From NCBI GenBank assembly GCA_903863885.1, contig CAIPEB010000730.1:1-45555 (forward strand): a stretch of DNA of 45,555 nt, read 5' to 3'. Below, in pieces: positions 17,297 through 26,388 of this stretch. This DNA is from an uncultured Planctomycetaceae bacterium. GTDB taxonomy: Bacteria; Planctomycetota; Planctomycetia; Pirellulales; Pirellulaceae. The translations under genes were made by a program, and so were the position numbers. Under the pieces are notes generated by a model. The model worked only from the letters and a program-made list of their open reading frames with translations. It was not told where the DNA came from and made no database searches. Every line of letters begins with the position of its first letter. The first letter of the stretch is position 1.

Positions 17297-20200
17297 CTAC
17301 TTTTGCGACAGCGATTGCTCGCGGGAGTTTGCAGTTCCCGAGGTTTTCGCGTTGTCCATTGCGACCCGAGCCGGCTTTTGGGGCGAGATGGCGCGGACTA
17401 CACGAAGCAGCGCCAGGCGGACGGAGTGCTCCGGATAGTCGCGTGCCAGGTCAGTCAATTGCGCGAGATCCTCGGGCACAGCCATTTTTCCGATGGCTTC
17501 GGCTGCTGCGTGTCGGACGTCGATGGCGTTGCGGAGATCGCTCAATGTGGTCCGCAGCGTTTCCAGTGCTCGGCGATCGCCGATCTGTCCGAGTGCCCAG
17601 GCGGCAGTCACTCTCCAGCAGGGCGTGTATTCAAGTTGGAGAAAATGGATGTTGGGCTCCGTCGGATCGGGCCGACCGTGCCGTGCCTCGTTCAATTCAG
17701 GGGCCAGCGACGCGAGCAGCGTGTCGATCGAGGCTTGACTGCGCAGATTGCCGAGAGCGCGGCCGAGATAGAACAGCACCCAGTGCCGCTGAGGAATCCA
17801 GGCCGGATTGCCGAGTGAGCGGTCGATGGGATCTTCGGCTTTTGCGCGATACGTTTCATACACTGCGCGCACGCGAGGTTCGTATTTTGCATCGCGGAGT
17901 GCGAGCGACAGAATCTGCGCCGCTCGGTTGTCGGACGCCGGTGTGCCGGCCCATGCCGGGAAGGCGGCCCCGAGAGTTTGCTTCAAGTCGTCGGCAGCAA
18001 TTGCCTGCGTGTCTCCAAGAGCTGCAAGGCACGTTTCGATCACCTGCTCGCGGCGGTCGCTGCGCCGGATCAGGCTGCCCACGAGCATTTCATAGGCGTC
18101 GTTTTCCGGGAAAAGCGCGCGGTCCGGATCGGTCGGCACCGAGCGGATCAGGCCGGCGACGATCGGACCTGCCCGGCGAGAACCGATCATCTCCAGCGCG
18201 TCGATGATCCGAGCGTGCAGCGGGCTGCTGTGGCACGCATACAAAGCCGGGTGATCGCTGTACCAGCCGACATAGTTCCAATAGTCCTTGAGTCCGGTCC
18301 ATGATTCGAGCAGCGCGGTTTCGGCGTCCGTTGTGCCGATCCGTCCGAGAGCCTCGATACATGCTTCCGCCAGGAACAGATTGCCGGTCCGCGGGTCGGA
18401 GTTCGCGGCAATGGTCGTACGCAGCAGCGGCACCGCGGCCGAGTCCTTGAGATACCCGAGCGCTCGAGCCGCTTCCTGCAGCGTTCGCGGATTCATCGGC
18501 GAATCCGCGTCGAAGGTGAACCGATCGGTCCGGTTGTCCTGCTCGAAAACCGGATAGGGGTTCTTGTCCTTCTGAATTTCCAGGTAGCGACGCAACGCGG
18601 TTCGTGCCGGGTCGCCGCCGATGTGTCCGAGAGCGACAATAGCGCGGCGCACCGCAACGCGGTCGGTTGAGTCCAATTGGCGCACCAGGTCTTGTTCGAT
18701 GGAATCGCAGTCATGACTGGCCAGCCACTTCCAGCACTCGGCGCGAGCGGGCCGCGTCTTGGCGGGACCGAACGGCTGGAACGGCTCGCTGTGGCCCGTG
18801 AGGTTTTCCAGTGCCACAGAGGCTGCCTGCGCCACGAGCGGATCGCTGTCGGTCAGTGTGGCGAGCAGCGGCGAGAGACTCTCACGCGTGCCGCAACTGG
18901 CCAGGGCCATCGCGGCGGCCACGCGGACTTCGCGGCTCTCGTCTTGCAGAGCTTTGGCAAGCGCAGCCGCCGTCGAGCGGTCGCGCAGCAGCCCAAGACG
19001 CTGTGCGGCGGAGATCCGGTCGGGCTCTTTGCCTCCGGTGAGCAGTTCCAGTTGGACGGCGATTTCCTGGCGGGCCATGTTCTCGGATCCGTCGCCGTCA
19101 GCGTAGCGATTCATTGACGCGGTTTCGCGGAACCGCTCGAACTGCAGATCCATCATTCCGGTCACGCCCGAGTTGTTGCCGCGGAACCGATGAGCGTTTC
19201 CCTGGCCGACCAGTTTCAAAGGCGGCACGCTGGCGGACTCGGCTTTCGTGAACTGAAAACCCGGCGTCAGAGTGCGCGCAGGATGACAACCCATGCACGA
19301 GCGGCGCTCGCCCGGCCGCACGTAAATCCACGACATTTCGTTGAGTTCCGATCGTCCTTCCGCGTCGACGACCTGCAGGGCAACCGGCGTATCGGCCGGC
19401 ACTTCGACCGACACGGATCCGTCCGGGGCCAGAGGCACCACGCCCAACTCCATGACCTCGGTGCCGGCGTGGACGATGTGCGAGTGCGACGAGCGAGTGG
19501 TCAGCGGCATGGCGGCCAGCACTCGCACGGCGCGGATGTTTGCCCAGTCGGCTTTCTGTTTGCTCGTGAAGCGGACGTTTTGACAATTCAGGACGCCTGT
19601 CGATTCCGGCCGGCCTGTGCGGTCGGGATCCACGAAGTCCGGCAATAGCGGCGGTCGACCCCGCGGTCCGACAAACACGGGCGAATGAACGGAACCGCTC
19701 GACGACTTGTAGATGCACGTTACCGCATTGTCCCGAGGGTCGATCACAGCGATGGAGTTCGAGGCCATGCGAACGCCCTCGGTGGTCAGCACCGTGGCCA
19801 GCAGGCGGCCGTCGGGCAGAGGTGCAATGTCGCCCAGGCCGCTCGGCAGAAACTGGTAATTCGGTTCGGCTGCTCCCGGCATCGAAATGAAATTGCCGCG
19901 GGTCGAGATGCAGGCGAGACGGCCGTCGGGGAGCGGGGCCGGGCTTCCGAATCCGAACGCACGCAGCCGCGTGCCGTAGTCCGCCCCGAGATGTGCGCCG
20001 ATCTCTGTGTGGCCATCGGTGCCATCGGGCCGCACCGCGTGAATCTGGGTTTCGACCTTTGCGCGATCGAAGAAATTCTCCGTGCGAACAAAGGCGATGC
20101 GGCCGTCCGCCATCACGCGAGGCTCGTTGTCGAAGATCGGCGTGAACGTAATCGGACGAATGCCGCGCCCGTCTGCGTTCATGATATAGAGAGCGCGCGA

Positions 20201-21322
20201 CGGCGGGTTGTGGTATTCCTCAAATGAACCGATCCGTGTCGACGTGAACACAACGCGGCCATCGGGCAACTCCGCGGGGTCGATGTCGTGAAACGGTCCG
20301 TCGGTCATCTTCTGAGGCGGGGAACCGTCTGCGGGAATGCGATAGATGTGGAAGAACGGGTCGCCGTTGAGCGCGACCGAAGCGAAGATCGTCTTGCCGT
20401 CGAACGATGCTGTCGGAGAACCGATGGCTCCCTTTCCCGCATCGAGCAGGAGTCGCGGCGCAGCGCCGGTCTGTCGAGGATTCGTGATCAACAGTTTGCG
20501 GCCGATCTTGACCGGGCACGGTATGTCGAATTCCGTATAGGCTCTCGTCCAATCGCTTACGCGGAAGCAGACTCCCCACGCATCGCCGCGCAGCGGCACA
20601 TAGACGCTGCAGTCTTCCGCAAGAAACGCGATCGACTCGGGCCAGGCGAAATCGTCGCCGGGTTTCTGCATCGCGATCGAACTGATGAGCGTTCTCGGCT
20701 TGCGCCCGCCCGTGGAGCCCGCGTACGCGAGCTTTCCCCAGGGGGCCATTCCGAACGGCCCGATCACGCTGGCCGCGGTCCAGTTGGGGCCTTCCACGAA
20801 TTCGGGGTGAGCGTATTCCGCAGGGTCGCCTTCCTGGGAAGCGTGCCACTGGGCGTCGGTAACCAGATCGAGCGGAGCCTCTCCGTCCCGCTCGATGCGC
20901 ACTGCGGCGATCAAGCCGCGAATGCTTCCCAGATCAGTTCCGCGAATGCCGATGACGTTTCGGCCCCGCGCTAACTTCGAGGTGATGTCGAACCGTTCGA
21001 CAGTGCTCCAGACTTCTCCTTCAGCGCCGATGTCGAAGCCGGCCAGCACTCCGTTGACGAACACTTCGTAGCCGTTGTCGGCCGTGATGTCGATGCTCGC
21101 GGCCTTCGGCGCCGAGGACAACGTCAATGTGGTTCGCAACTGGCAGACCGCGTCCTTTTCACCCGCCCATATCCACGAAGCTTTTTCCAGCGGCGGAGTC
21201 GGCAGGACGGCTTTCGCGTTCTCGGCCTCGCCCGCAAATCCCCGCGCGTGCATGGCCGCGAGCCACAGCGAGCCGAGAATGATCAGCCTTACGCAAGTCG
21301 CGGTGCGCAGGTAAATTCGCAT
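17297..21322 (-). CDS. Secreted HZS-alpha-like protein with one haem c motif and HEAT repeats
   Basis: The protein has 1341 residues from ATG at 21322, which is preceded by GTGAGG and followed by a signal peptide (CVRLIILGSLWLAAMHARGFAGE). The frame is open further upstream, but that part lacks coding character. Residues 25-180 resemble a galactose-binding/rhamnosidase N-terminal beta-sandwich (ASWIWAGEKDAVCQLRTTL, YEVFVNGVLAGFD). Residues about 190-690 form a TolB-like beta-propeller and an HZS-alpha-like module (PAELPDGRVVFTSTRIGS, SSHSHIVHAG) that ends in RRSCMGCHPARTL. That is a CxxCH haem c motif at Cys676-His680. From about 760 to the end it consists of HEAT repeats (SREVRVAAAMALASCGTRE and others). 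Planctomycetes have many proteins related to hydrazine synthase alpha without performing anammox. A redox role on envelope or extracellular substrates is an inference; the real substrate is unknown. Confidence 0.8.
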   Translation of the reverse strand: MRIYLRTATCVRLIILGSLWLAAMHARGFAGEAENAKAVLPTPPLEKASWIWAGEKDAVCQLRTTLTLSSAPKAASIDITADNGYEVFVNGVLAGFDIGAEGEVWSTVERFDITSKLARGRNVIGIRGTDLGSIRGLIAAVRIERDGEAPLDLVTDAQWHASQEGDPAEYAHPEFVEGPNWTAASVIGPFGMAPWGKLAYAGSTGGRKPRTLISSIAMQKPGDDFAWPESIAFLAEDCSVYVPLRGDAWGVCFRVSDWTRAYTEFDIPCPVKIGRKLLITNPRQTGAAPRLLLDAGKGAIGSPTASFDGKTIFASVALNGDPFFHIYRIPADGSPPQKMTDGPFHDIDPAELPDGRVVFTSTRIGSFEEYHNPPSRALYIMNADGRGIRPITFTPIFDNEPRVMADGRIAFVRTENFFDRAKVETQIHAVRPDGTDGHTEIGAHLGADYGTRLRAFGFGSPAPLPDGRLACISTRGNFISMPGAAEPNYQFLPSGLGDIAPLPDGRLLATVLTTEGVRMASNSIAVIDPRDNAVTCIYKSSSGSVHSPVFVGPRGRPPLLPDFVDPDRTGRPESTGVLNCQNVRFTSKQKADWANIRAVRVLAAMPLTTRSSHSHIVHAGTEVMELGVVPLAPDGSVSVEVPADTPVALQVVDAEGRSELNEMSWIYVRPGERRSCMGCHPARTLTPGFQFTKAESASVPPLKLVGQGNAHRFRGNNSGVTGMMDLQFERFRETASMNRYADGDGSENMARQEIAVQLELLTGGKEPDRISAAQRLGLLRDRSTAAALAKALQDESREVRVAAAMALASCGTRESLSPLLATLTDSDPLVAQAASVALENLTGHSEPFQPFGPAKTRPARAECWKWLASHDCDSIEQDLVRQLDSTDRVAVRRAIVALGHIGGDPARTALRRYLEIQKDKNPYPVFEQDNRTDRFTFDADSPMNPRTLQEAARALGYLKDSAAVPLLRTTIAANSDPRTGNLFLAEACIEALGRIGTTDAETALLESWTGLKDYWNYVGWYSDHPALYACHSSPLHARIIDALEMIGSRRAGPIVAGLIRSVPTDPDRALFPENDAYEMLVGSLIRRSDRREQVIETCLAALGDTQAIAADDLKQTLGAAFPAWAGTPASDNRAAQILSLALRDAKYEPRVRAVYETYRAKAEDPIDRSLGNPAWIPQRHWVLFYLGRALGNLRSQASIDTLLASLAPELNEARHGRPDPTEPNIHFLQLEYTPCWRVTAAWALGQIGDRRALETLRTTLSDLRNAIDVRHAAAEAIGKMAVPEDLAQLTDLARDYPEHSVRLALLRVVRAISPQKPARVAMDNAKTSGTANSREQSLSQK

Positions 21323-21556
21323 GAGAGCCTCACGGTGGGTGTTCGTGGCGGGGACATCGGCGGCGTCACGGTGACTCGCACGTCGCTGGCGTTCGCGGAA
21401 CTTCGCAGGATGGGGCGGAACTCCGCAATCGAACCGCTGCAACTGTAACACGTCCGTCGCCTGGATGGAACCTGTTTTTGCGTCGATCCGTGCCGCCGCG
21501 ATCGCTGCGCCGCCGTGGCCGAATCGGGTTCTTGAATTTTCGATGTGGAGCCATAG

Positions 21557-22855
21557 GTGATTTCCGCCGCAGACGATTCGCCTGAAAACAACGCCGCACC
21601 GCCGCATGACGGCTTCTCGGCGTTTCGATTCTCGAGTTATCGACGCTACTGGAGCGGGAACTTCCTGGCCGTGCTCGGCGCTCAGATGCTGTTTGTGGCG
21701 GTCGGTTGGGACATCTACGATCGGACGGGAGAGACGCTGCAACTCGGCATGGTCGGGCTCGTGCAGATCATCCCCGTGGTGCTGCTGGCGCTGCCGGCGG
21801 GGCACATCGTCGACCGCTTCGATCGCCGGCGGGTGATTCTCGTATCACTGGTCGTAATGATCGCGTGCGCATTGGCCCTCGCGTTGATTTCGTGGCGGCA
21901 TGCGGACTATCGCTGGATCTATGTTTGCCTTTTCATCAACGGCATCGCCAGAGCGTTTCTTCAGCCGGCCAAGGCCGCACTGCTTCCCTCGGTGGTTCCA
22001 AGGACGGCTTTTGCGAATGCGGTGACGTGGCACACCGCGGCGTTTCAACTGGCCACCGTGACGGGGCCTGCGATCGGCGGATTCAGCATCGCGCTGGCCC
22101 GAGACGCTTCGGCAGCATACCTGGCCTGCGCGGCGCTGACGGCGGTCTTCGTCGCAACCATCGGAATGGTGCAGGTTCAGCCCCAGCGTGTTGAAACCGA
22201 ATCGGTCAGCCTGCATGGACTGTTCGGCGGCATGGCATTCGTCTGGCGGTCCCGTCTGATTCTCGGAGCGATCTCGCTCGACATGTTCGCGGTGCTGCTC
22301 GGCGGCGCCACGGCGCTGCTGCCGGTGTATGCGGAGGACATCCTGCATATCGGTCCGAGTGGTCTGGGGTGGCTGAGGGCCGCGCCCGGACTGGGCGCGC
22401 TGGTGACCTCCTTCGTGCTCGCGCGGAGGCCCCCGATGCGCAAGGCCGGGCTCTCACTCCTGGCGGCGGTAGCGGGCTTCGGAATCTGCACGATCGTTTT
22501 CGGCGTCTCGCGGTCGTTCGGACTGTCCATGGTGATGCTCTGTCTCACCGGGGCGTTCGATACGGTCAGCGTTGTCGTGCGCCATACGATCGTTCAGCTT
22601 TGGACTCCCGATGCGATGCGAGGACGAGTCTCCGCCATCAACGGTATGTTCATCGGGATTTCGAACGAGATGGGCGAATTCGAGTCCGGAACCGTCGCGC
22701 ACCTGTTTGCATCACCTCGCGATCCCGCGTGGGGACCGACCGTCTCCGTGGTGCTGGGCGGGATCGGAACGCTCGCCGTCGTGGCAATGACAGCCTGGGT
22801 CTTTCCCGAAGTCCGCCGGCACGGCCGATTGGATGAAGCTCCCGCGTCGCCGTGA
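21557..22855 (+). CDS. MFS transporter (EntS/MFS_3-like exporter)
   Basis: This is a 432-residue integral membrane protein with about 12 hydrophobic segments and a GTG start. The N-terminal pattern FRFSSYRRYWSGNFLAVLG, then VAVGWDIYDRTGETLQLGMVG and LPAGHIVDRFDRRRV, is typical of the EntS-like subgroup (MFS_3) of the major facilitator superfamily. The loop 2-3 motif is GHIVDRFDRRR. Later blocks are RTAFANAVTWHTAAFQLATV and LTGAFDTVSVVVRHTIVQL. Members export siderophores or drugs by proton antiport; the substrate here is not indicated. It is divergent from the HZS-alpha-like gene (234-base gap, no clear signal seen) and convergent with the Clp-RF gene. Nothing suggests an operon. Confidence 0.88.
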   Translation: MISAADDSPENNAAPPHDGFSAFRFSSYRRYWSGNFLAVLGAQMLFVAVGWDIYDRTGETLQLGMVGLVQIIPVVLLALPAGHIVDRFDRRRVILVSLVVMIACALALALISWRHADYRWIYVCLFINGIARAFLQPAKAALLPSVVPRTAFANAVTWHTAAFQLATVTGPAIGGFSIALARDASAAYLACAALTAVFVATIGMVQVQPQRVETESVSLHGLFGGMAFVWRSRLILGAISLDMFAVLLGGATALLPVYAEDILHIGPSGLGWLRAAPGLGALVTSFVLARRPPMRKAGLSLLAAVAGFGICTIVFGVSRSFGLSMVMLCLTGAFDTVSVVVRHTIVQLWTPDAMRGRVSAINGMFIGISNEMGEFESGTVAHLFASPRDPAWGPTVSVVLGGIGTLAVVAMTAWVFPEVRRHGRLDEAPASP

Positions 22856-22887
22856 CGCGGCACAAAGCGATTCCTGCTTCGCACGAA

Positions 22888-25800
22888 TCATCGCTGCGAA
22901 ACGCCCTCAGCGGGCGATGTGTTCTGGTCGCTGCCGAGCGGGATCAGAAACGCATCCAGTTCGCCGTCCTTGAGAATCGCGTCAACGCGTCCCGACCTGA
23001 GCCCCGTGCGAAGATCCTTGACGAAACGGTTTGGGCCCAGGCGATATTTGCGGACGACCGTCGCCTCGGCCGTTTGCCTGAGCATTTCGCGCCGGGCCAG
23101 AATCAAGGGGGCCAGCGGATCGCCCGTCTTGTCGTCGAACGCAGCAGTCCAGGCAGCGAATGACTCGCCGGTTGTCCGATCCACCACGGTGACTTCGTGC
23201 TTTCGCTCAATAATGCGGCTCCGGCACTTCTTGAGCGGGCGCGACTCGATATCCGCCTCGAGTCGCGGGAGGCAAGGGTCGAGAAGCACGCAGCGGACGC
23301 GGACGATTTCGCGATCCGCGTCGCCGCGATTCAACTGGTGAAGGCCGCACTCGCGGGCCAGCAGCGAGTAGGCGCCGGCGCCGTCGATTCGCAGCGCGAT
23401 GTTGTCCTCTCCCGAGTCTGGCTGGGAATCGTCGAGCACCTGGACTTCATACTTGTGCCTGGCCGCCAGGGCGATGTACATGCGGGCAAGTCTTTCGACG
23501 CCGTCGAGACGCTTGCCGCGCGAGCCGACCTTGTTCAGCATCAGGACCGCGTCGCCCAGGTATTTCGGGTCGCGGTTCGAGGCGAGGTACTCGAATTGCG
23601 CGATCTCGACCTCAAGTCCTCTCAGGCGGTCTTGTATCCTCGGGGCACTGCCGCGTGGCACATCCTGTTGGCACAAGGACTCCGCGAAGACCCGGACCGC
23701 GTCGGAAAGTTCCTCCAGACGCGAGAGCACCGTGTCGCAGCGATAGATATGATCGGAGACTCTCTGCGCTTCTTCGGCGTTGTCCCAGAACCTCGACTCG
23801 GCCATCCGCGACAGCATCGTTGATTTGATTCTGGACAGCGACGCTGCCTGTTCGCGCAGGCCGGCGCAGCGGGTCTCGAGTTGCCTGGCCTCGCTGCGGA
23901 GCGTCGTGATCTTGCTCGGAGGGCTGAGCGGCTTTTCCCGCTCGGGCTGATCCGCCACGACGATGTCGACGCGGACTGAACCGCTGCGCATGGCGAGACG
24001 CACGACCGATCCGTCCCGCAATTCGCCGCACGCGATCGATCGCGCAAGCGGCTGCAGCACCATGCGCTCGACAGTCCGCTTCAAGGGGCGTGCGCCGAAC
24101 GTCGGAGAATAGCCCTCGTTCAGCAGCGGAACCAGCAACCCCGGATCGATCTCGACGATCAGGTTGCGTTGCCGGATGCCGCTGCGCTGCAATACCCGCT
24201 GGACTTCGCGCCGGGCGATGCGTTCCGCGGTCTCCTGCGACAACGGGCGGAAATGGACGATGCGGTCGATGCGGTTCAAGAACTCCGGACGAAAAGCCTG
24301 GAACAGATCACGGTGCGGCGCGGTGGGTGAATGGCCTGTTTTTTCACTGCCGCTGAATCCTATCGAAGGAGACATTGGCGCGGAATTCCCGACGTTCGAG
24401 GTCAGAATAATGACCGTATGCCGAAAGTCGGCCTTCTTGCCCTGGCCGTCCGTAAGTCGTCCCGCGTCGAATATCTGAAGGCATAGATCAAAGACGTTCG
24501 GGTGTCCTTTTTCGATTTCATCGAGAAGGATGATCGAGAAAGGACGCTCGTTGACCACAGAGGTCAGGAGTCCGGGCTGGGCTCCTCGGCCGATCAGCCG
24601 TTCGTAACTCTCGTAGGAAGCGAATTCGCTCATGTCGAACCGGGTCAGCCGGTTCGCGTCCCCGAAACAATACTCCGCCATGGCCCTTGCCAATTCGGTT
24701 TTTCCGACGCCCGTCGGGCCCACGAACAGCAGCACGCCGAATGGTTTTGAGGGATCGGTCAGCCGCGCTTTGATCAGCGTCACGAGATCGACGGCGGCGT
24801 CCACGGCCTCGGGCTGGCCCATGACCCGCTCCTCGAAGAAACTGCGGACTTCGCGGGCCTGCAGCGGAATCTCGTCATCGAGCAGGTCCGTCGGCATACC
24901 CGTCGACTCGTGGATCGCATTGAGGATATCCCGCACGTCAACGGAGCGGTGTGTTTCCCTGATCTCGCTGAGAAGCCGTCGCAGGACAAGCAGCGCCCGG
25001 CCCGGAAGCACGGCCGAACCGCCGTAGTACTCTGCCAGATCCAGAAGTCGATGAATCAGCGGCAGGGGCAGCTCACGATTGGATTCCGCCGCCACCGCCT
25101 CGACGATCTGTTGAGTTGCGGGTGCGTCAGCGGGCAGCATCTTGACGGTTCGGAACGCGCGTGCGAGCGAAGCGACCGAACCGAGCCCCGTCTGGAACGC
25201 TTCTCCGGTGCTCTCGCCGATCAATCGCAATTCGCCGCGTTCGATGTGCGGAACCAGGGACATCGCGACGTTCACGCTGGAATTGCTGGACCGGCCGACC
25301 CAGAGCAGTTCGCTGAAATTCGGCACGTAGAGCACGACACGCTTCGGGACGCGGATTGCCGCAAGCAGATCGTTCAGCCGCGTTTCCCATTCGCCCAGGT
25401 AATGTGTGCCCGTCATGAAATCTGCAGGCGTCATCTGCAGCACGTGCCAGGGCGGATTCTCGGCCGACAGGCGGTGAGCAAGTTCGTAAACGGCGGCCGT
25501 CTTGCCCACCCCGGAGTCGCCGAGCAGCGCAACCGACTGTCGCTGTTCGATCGCCTGCCGCAGGATGGTCACGTATTCCTCCTGCAGGTGCGACCGCGGC
25601 AGGTTGCTCAACTCCGACGGTCGAGTCAGCACCGTGCCGAACTTTTCCAGTTGTTCGGCATCGACGTGTTCCGCGCAGTACTTTTTCAGCCACTCGCCAA
25701 GCCGGCGCAGGCCGTATGCCGAATTCGCCTGGACAGCCGCCATGGCCTGGTTTGCCAATGCGACGTTGGGACGCAGCCAATCGAGAGCGCCGGCGAAATT

Positions 25801-26361
25801 CTGCAGGTGATATTCGGCCGTTTGCGCACAGATTCGTGCCACATCAGCGTCGCTGTCCAATCCAATCCGTTCGACAAGCGGCCCGAGGACGTCCGTCGAA
25901 GGAGCGTCTCGCAGGCCTGCCGCTGCGTTTTCCCGCACCCGCCAGTTGTCGTCGTTTTGCAGCAATCGCAGGAGTCGATCGTGAAAAACGCCTCGCTGCG
26001 CGCAGATGGCCGCGGCAACCCGACGCACATCTCCGTCGGAATCGTTCAGCAGTTGCTCGACGACTGCCAGGTTCTGCCACGTCGAATGCGACTGGATGGC
26101 CTCGGCCAGCCCGAATCGCACCATGGCGTCGCGATCGGCGGCGATGTCGGCCACTCGCTGCAGGACCCGGTCGTCGGTTGAAACGCAAGCCAAGGAAATG
26201 GCTGCACGCCGCAGAATACTCTCCGTGGAATTCAGCAGTTCCAGAATGGCTTCGGGTGCGCCGCCGGTTGCGGTCTTCAACAGTTCGACAAGACGCCCGA
26301 ACTCATCCCGTGCTCCGGCCCGTATGGCCTCGACGACTGCGAGTATCTCGTCGCTGATCAT
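22888..26361 (-). CDS. ClpA/ClpC-type AAA+ unfoldase fused to a GGQ-less RF2-like domain
   Basis: The protein has 1157 residues. Residues 1-210 are HEAT-like helical repeats. AAA+ module D1 has Walker A GDSGVGKT (281-288), but at the Walker B position it reads LYVPNFSELL (Pro347-Asn348) instead of DE, so it is probably inactive. Module D2 has Walker A GPTGVGKT (548-555), Walker B LLDEIEKG (Asp614-Glu615), the sensor ILTSNVG, an IGF tripeptide (667-669) and the FRPEFLNRID arginine finger. Residues about 817-1145 align with peptide chain release factor 2. The matching blocks are SRFWDNAEEAQRV (858 onward), DAVLMLNKVGSRGKR (937-951), ARMYIALAARHKYEVQVLDD, GAYSLLARECGLHQLNR (Tyr998, His1008) and VRKYRLGPNRFVKDLRTG (ending at 1120). 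The GGQ loop and the SPF stop-codon motif are absent. It follows a Kup gene by 27 bases on the same strand. I infer a ribosome-docking unfoldase. Confidence 0.88.
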   Translation of the reverse strand: MISDEILAVVEAIRAGARDEFGRLVELLKTATGGAPEAILELLNSTESILRRAAISLACVSTDDRVLQRVADIAADRDAMVRFGLAEAIQSHSTWQNLAVVEQLLNDSDGDVRRVAAAICAQRGVFHDRLLRLLQNDDNWRVRENAAAGLRDAPSTDVLGPLVERIGLDSDADVARICAQTAEYHLQNFAGALDWLRPNVALANQAMAAVQANSAYGLRRLGEWLKKYCAEHVDAEQLEKFGTVLTRPSELSNLPRSHLQEEYVTILRQAIEQRQSVALLGDSGVGKTAAVYELAHRLSAENPPWHVLQMTPADFMTGTHYLGEWETRLNDLLAAIRVPKRVVLYVPNFSELLWVGRSSNSSVNVAMSLVPHIERGELRLIGESTGEAFQTGLGSVASLARAFRTVKMLPADAPATQQIVEAVAAESNRELPLPLIHRLLDLAEYYGGSAVLPGRALLVLRRLLSEIRETHRSVDVRDILNAIHESTGMPTDLLDDEIPLQAREVRSFFEERVMGQPEAVDAAVDLVTLIKARLTDPSKPFGVLLFVGPTGVGKTELARAMAEYCFGDANRLTRFDMSEFASYESYERLIGRGAQPGLLTSVVNERPFSIILLDEIEKGHPNVFDLCLQIFDAGRLTDGQGKKADFRHTVIILTSNVGNSAPMSPSIGFSGSEKTGHSPTAPHRDLFQAFRPEFLNRIDRIVHFRPLSQETAERIARREVQRVLQRSGIRQRNLIVEIDPGLLVPLLNEGYSPTFGARPLKRTVERMVLQPLARSIACGELRDGSVVRLAMRSGSVRVDIVVADQPEREKPLSPPSKITTLRSEARQLETRCAGLREQAASLSRIKSTMLSRMAESRFWDNAEEAQRVSDHIYRCDTVLSRLEELSDAVRVFAESLCQQDVPRGSAPRIQDRLRGLEVEIAQFEYLASNRDPKYLGDAVLMLNKVGSRGKRLDGVERLARMYIALAARHKYEVQVLDDSQPDSGEDNIALRIDGAGAYSLLARECGLHQLNRGDADREIVRVRCVLLDPCLPRLEADIESRPLKKCRSRIIERKHEVTVVDRTTGESFAAWTAAFDDKTGDPLAPLILARREMLRQTAEATVVRKYRLGPNRFVKDLRTGLRSGRVDAILKDGELDAFLIPLGSDQNTSPAEGVSQR

Positions 26362-26388
26362 CAGATGGTTCGCATCGATGGAGGAATG

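Noticed and set aside
17297-21322. Hydrazine synthase, i.e. an anammox organism
   Set aside because: HZS-alpha-like domains are widespread in ordinary planctomycetes. There is a single haem motif, HEAT repeats are added, and no other anammox genes are present.
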